The notes under the pieces were generated by a model. It was not told the origin of the DNA. It was given only the letters and a program-made list of their open reading frames with translations, and did not search any database. Shown in pieces: positions 30,039 through 31,060 of a stretch of 31,060 bases of DNA. The stretch spans positions 1 through 31,060 of the forward strand of contig CBFFRQ010000176.1 of NCBI GenBank assembly GCA_965644315.1, in the 5' to 3' direction. The position numbers were made by a program, and so were the translations under genes. The DNA comes from Caecitellus pseudoparvulus (taxonomy: Eukaryota > Bigyra: Bicosoecida). Position 1 is the first letter of the stretch. Every line of letters starts with the position of its first letter.

Positions 30039-31060
30039 ATGGCAACTTATGATGATCCGGAAAATCTCGCAGACCAGTGGAAAACCACCTGTGAAGAGGA
30101 GAATGCAGATCGGCTGTGGCACATCTTGCTACAAGCCAGCGTTCGGACTGCCACTTTGGCCGAGGCACTGACCAGCTCAGACATAACAGCTGGGTTTCAG
30201 GTTGCATGTGGAAAGGGTCACTTGGAGTTGATGTGTGGGTTACTGGCCCTGACTGGGGCGCGGGAAGTGGATGTGCACGCCGCGGATGGGGATGGACCTG
30301 AGGCCGCCTTCCGAGATGCATGCGCAAATGGCCACACAGACATTGTGCGTGACCTGCTTGGCCTGACTGGGGCGCGGGAAGTGGATGTGCATGCAGGGGA
30401 TAGGCGTGGACCTGAGGCCGCCTTCCGATACGCATGCGCCAATGGCCACACAGACATCATGCGTGAGCTGCTGGCCCTGACTGGGGTGCGGGAAATCGAT
30501 GTGCACGCGGCGGATAGACATGGACCTGAGGCCGCCTTCCGAGATGCATGCGCAAATGGCCACACAGACATTGTGCGTGACCTGCTGGTCATGACTGGGG
30601 TGCGGGAAGTAGATGTGCACGCCGCGGATGGGGATGGACCTGAGGCCGCCTTCCGATACGCATGCGCCAAGGGCCACACAGACATCATGGGTAAGCTGCT
30701 GGCCCTGACTGGAGCGCAGGCAGTTGATGTGCACGCGGCGGATAGACATGGACCTGAGGCCGCCTTCCGAGAGGCATGCGCCAATGGCCACACAGACATT
30801 GTGCGTGACCTGCTTGGCCTGACTGGGGTGCGGGAAGTGGATGTGCACGCGGCATGTTGGAGCAGACCTGAGGCCGGCTTCCGGAAGGCATGCGCCAATG
30901 GCCACACAGACATTGTGCGTGACCTGCTGGCCCTGACTGGGGTGCGGGAAATCGATGTGCACGCGGCCGATGGACGTGGACCTGAGGCCGCCTTCCGAGA
31001 TGCATGCGCAAATGGCCACACAGACATTGTGCGTGACCTGCTTGGCCTGACTGGGGTGCG
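30039..31060 (+). CDS. Ankyrin-like repeat protein (3' end beyond window)
   Basis: The frame is open from the ATG at 30039 (context CACCATGG) to the last base, 340 codons, with no stop. After about 48 residues of helical leader, the protein is a run of ankyrin-like units of 38 residues. Each has an A-F-R-x-A-C-A-N-G-H-T-D-I helix turn, then V-R-D-L-L-x-L-T-G and V-D-V-H-A-A-D in the loop. The first unit (from about 30181) is diverged and the following seven are nearly identical. Ankyrin repeats form a curved protein-binding scaffold. The G-H-T-D-I and L-L positions match the ankyrin core, while the unit is five residues longer than the usual 33, with the extra length in the R-E-V-D-V-H segment. 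No signal peptide is seen. The partner and role are unknown. Stop-free frames on the minus strand here are shadows of the repeat. Confidence 0.85.
   Translation, partial: MATYDDPENLADQWKTTCEEENADRLWHILLQASVRTATLAEALTSSDITAGFQVACGKGHLELMCGLLALTGAREVDVHAADGDGPEAAFRDACANGHTDIVRDLLGLTGAREVDVHAGDRRGPEAAFRYACANGHTDIMRELLALTGVREIDVHAADRHGPEAAFRDACANGHTDIVRDLLVMTGVREVDVHAADGDGPEAAFRYACAKGHTDIMGKLLALTGAQAVDVHAADRHGPEAAFREACANGHTDIVRDLLGLTGVREVDVHAACWSRPEAGFRKACANGHTDIVRDLLALTGVREIDVHAADGRGPEAAFRDACANGHTDIVRDLLGLTGV
30295..31060 (+). repeat. Tandem 114-bp coding repeat
   Basis: The string GACCTGAGGCCG recurs at 30295, 30409, 30523, 30637, 30751, 30865 and 30979, exactly 114 bases apart each time, and the last copy runs off the window. 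Identity between units is very high at the base level, including synonymous positions, which points to recent expansion or repeated homogenisation. Variation concentrates in the loop codons (GATGGGGAT, GATAGACAT, TGTTGGAGC). Confidence 0.95.

Noticed and set aside
30218-31027. Long minus-strand frames of about 260-270 residues across the ankyrin repeats
   Set aside because: The unit is 114 bases, a multiple of three, so any frame open in one unit stays open in all. Ankyrin features are only on the plus strand.
1728-31060. tRNA, rRNA or CRISPR array
   Set aside because: I saw no tRNA box pattern, no rRNA core sequence and no short spaced repeats.

Overview
The window is a eukaryotic chromosome end. 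Bases 1-1727 are an uninterrupted CCCTAA array (TTAGGG telomere read on its C-rich strand), followed by about 29 kb of gene-bearing subtelomere. TTAGGG repeats, short GT-AG introns (72-83 nt), large multidomain proteins, ankyrin repeats and Crinkler/RHS-type proteins point to a fairly GC-rich free-living or parasitic protist. The lineage cannot be fixed from the sequence. Several cis-spliced introns argue against a trypanosome, although the gene content recalls trypanosome RHS subtelomeres.

Layout from the telomere inward. (1) A 2000-residue protein on the minus strand (1998-8074) has beta-propeller-like, SPRY, helical, EF-hand and C-terminal membrane segments. Its stop codon is only about 270 bp from the telomere. 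(2) CR-A (8647-12818) is a three-exon Crinkler/RHS-like protein with a P-loop NTPase and a PD-(D/E)XK-like nuclease. (3) A decayed, truncated surface or adhesin-like gene with fibronectin-like and Cys-rich repeats lies at 13337-16812. (4) A probable DDE/RNase H-fold transposase lies at 17272-19638. (5) CR-C (20485-23973) is a divergent two-exon member of the NTPase-nuclease family. (6) CR-B (24345-28391) is a close three-exon paralogue of CR-A. (7) A dead coiled-coil gene remnant lies at 28986-29639. (8) The first plus-strand gene (30039 to window end, incomplete) encodes near-identical 38-residue ankyrin-like repeats.

Everything from 1998 to 29639 is on the minus strand and reads toward the telomere. 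The most notable system is the CR trio. All three members keep Walker A, a DEAN-type Walker B and a D...E-x-T nuclease signature. All three begin with a long basic, Ala/Ser-rich, acid-poor leader that looks like a mitochondrial presequence, not a secretion or Crinkler header. CR-A and CR-B share intron positions, splice phases and a 94-bp upstream block, so they arose by segmental duplication. A transposase and a broken surface gene lie between CR-A and CR-C, fitting a rapidly rearranging subtelomere. Family assignments rest on motif reading only; no database search was possible.
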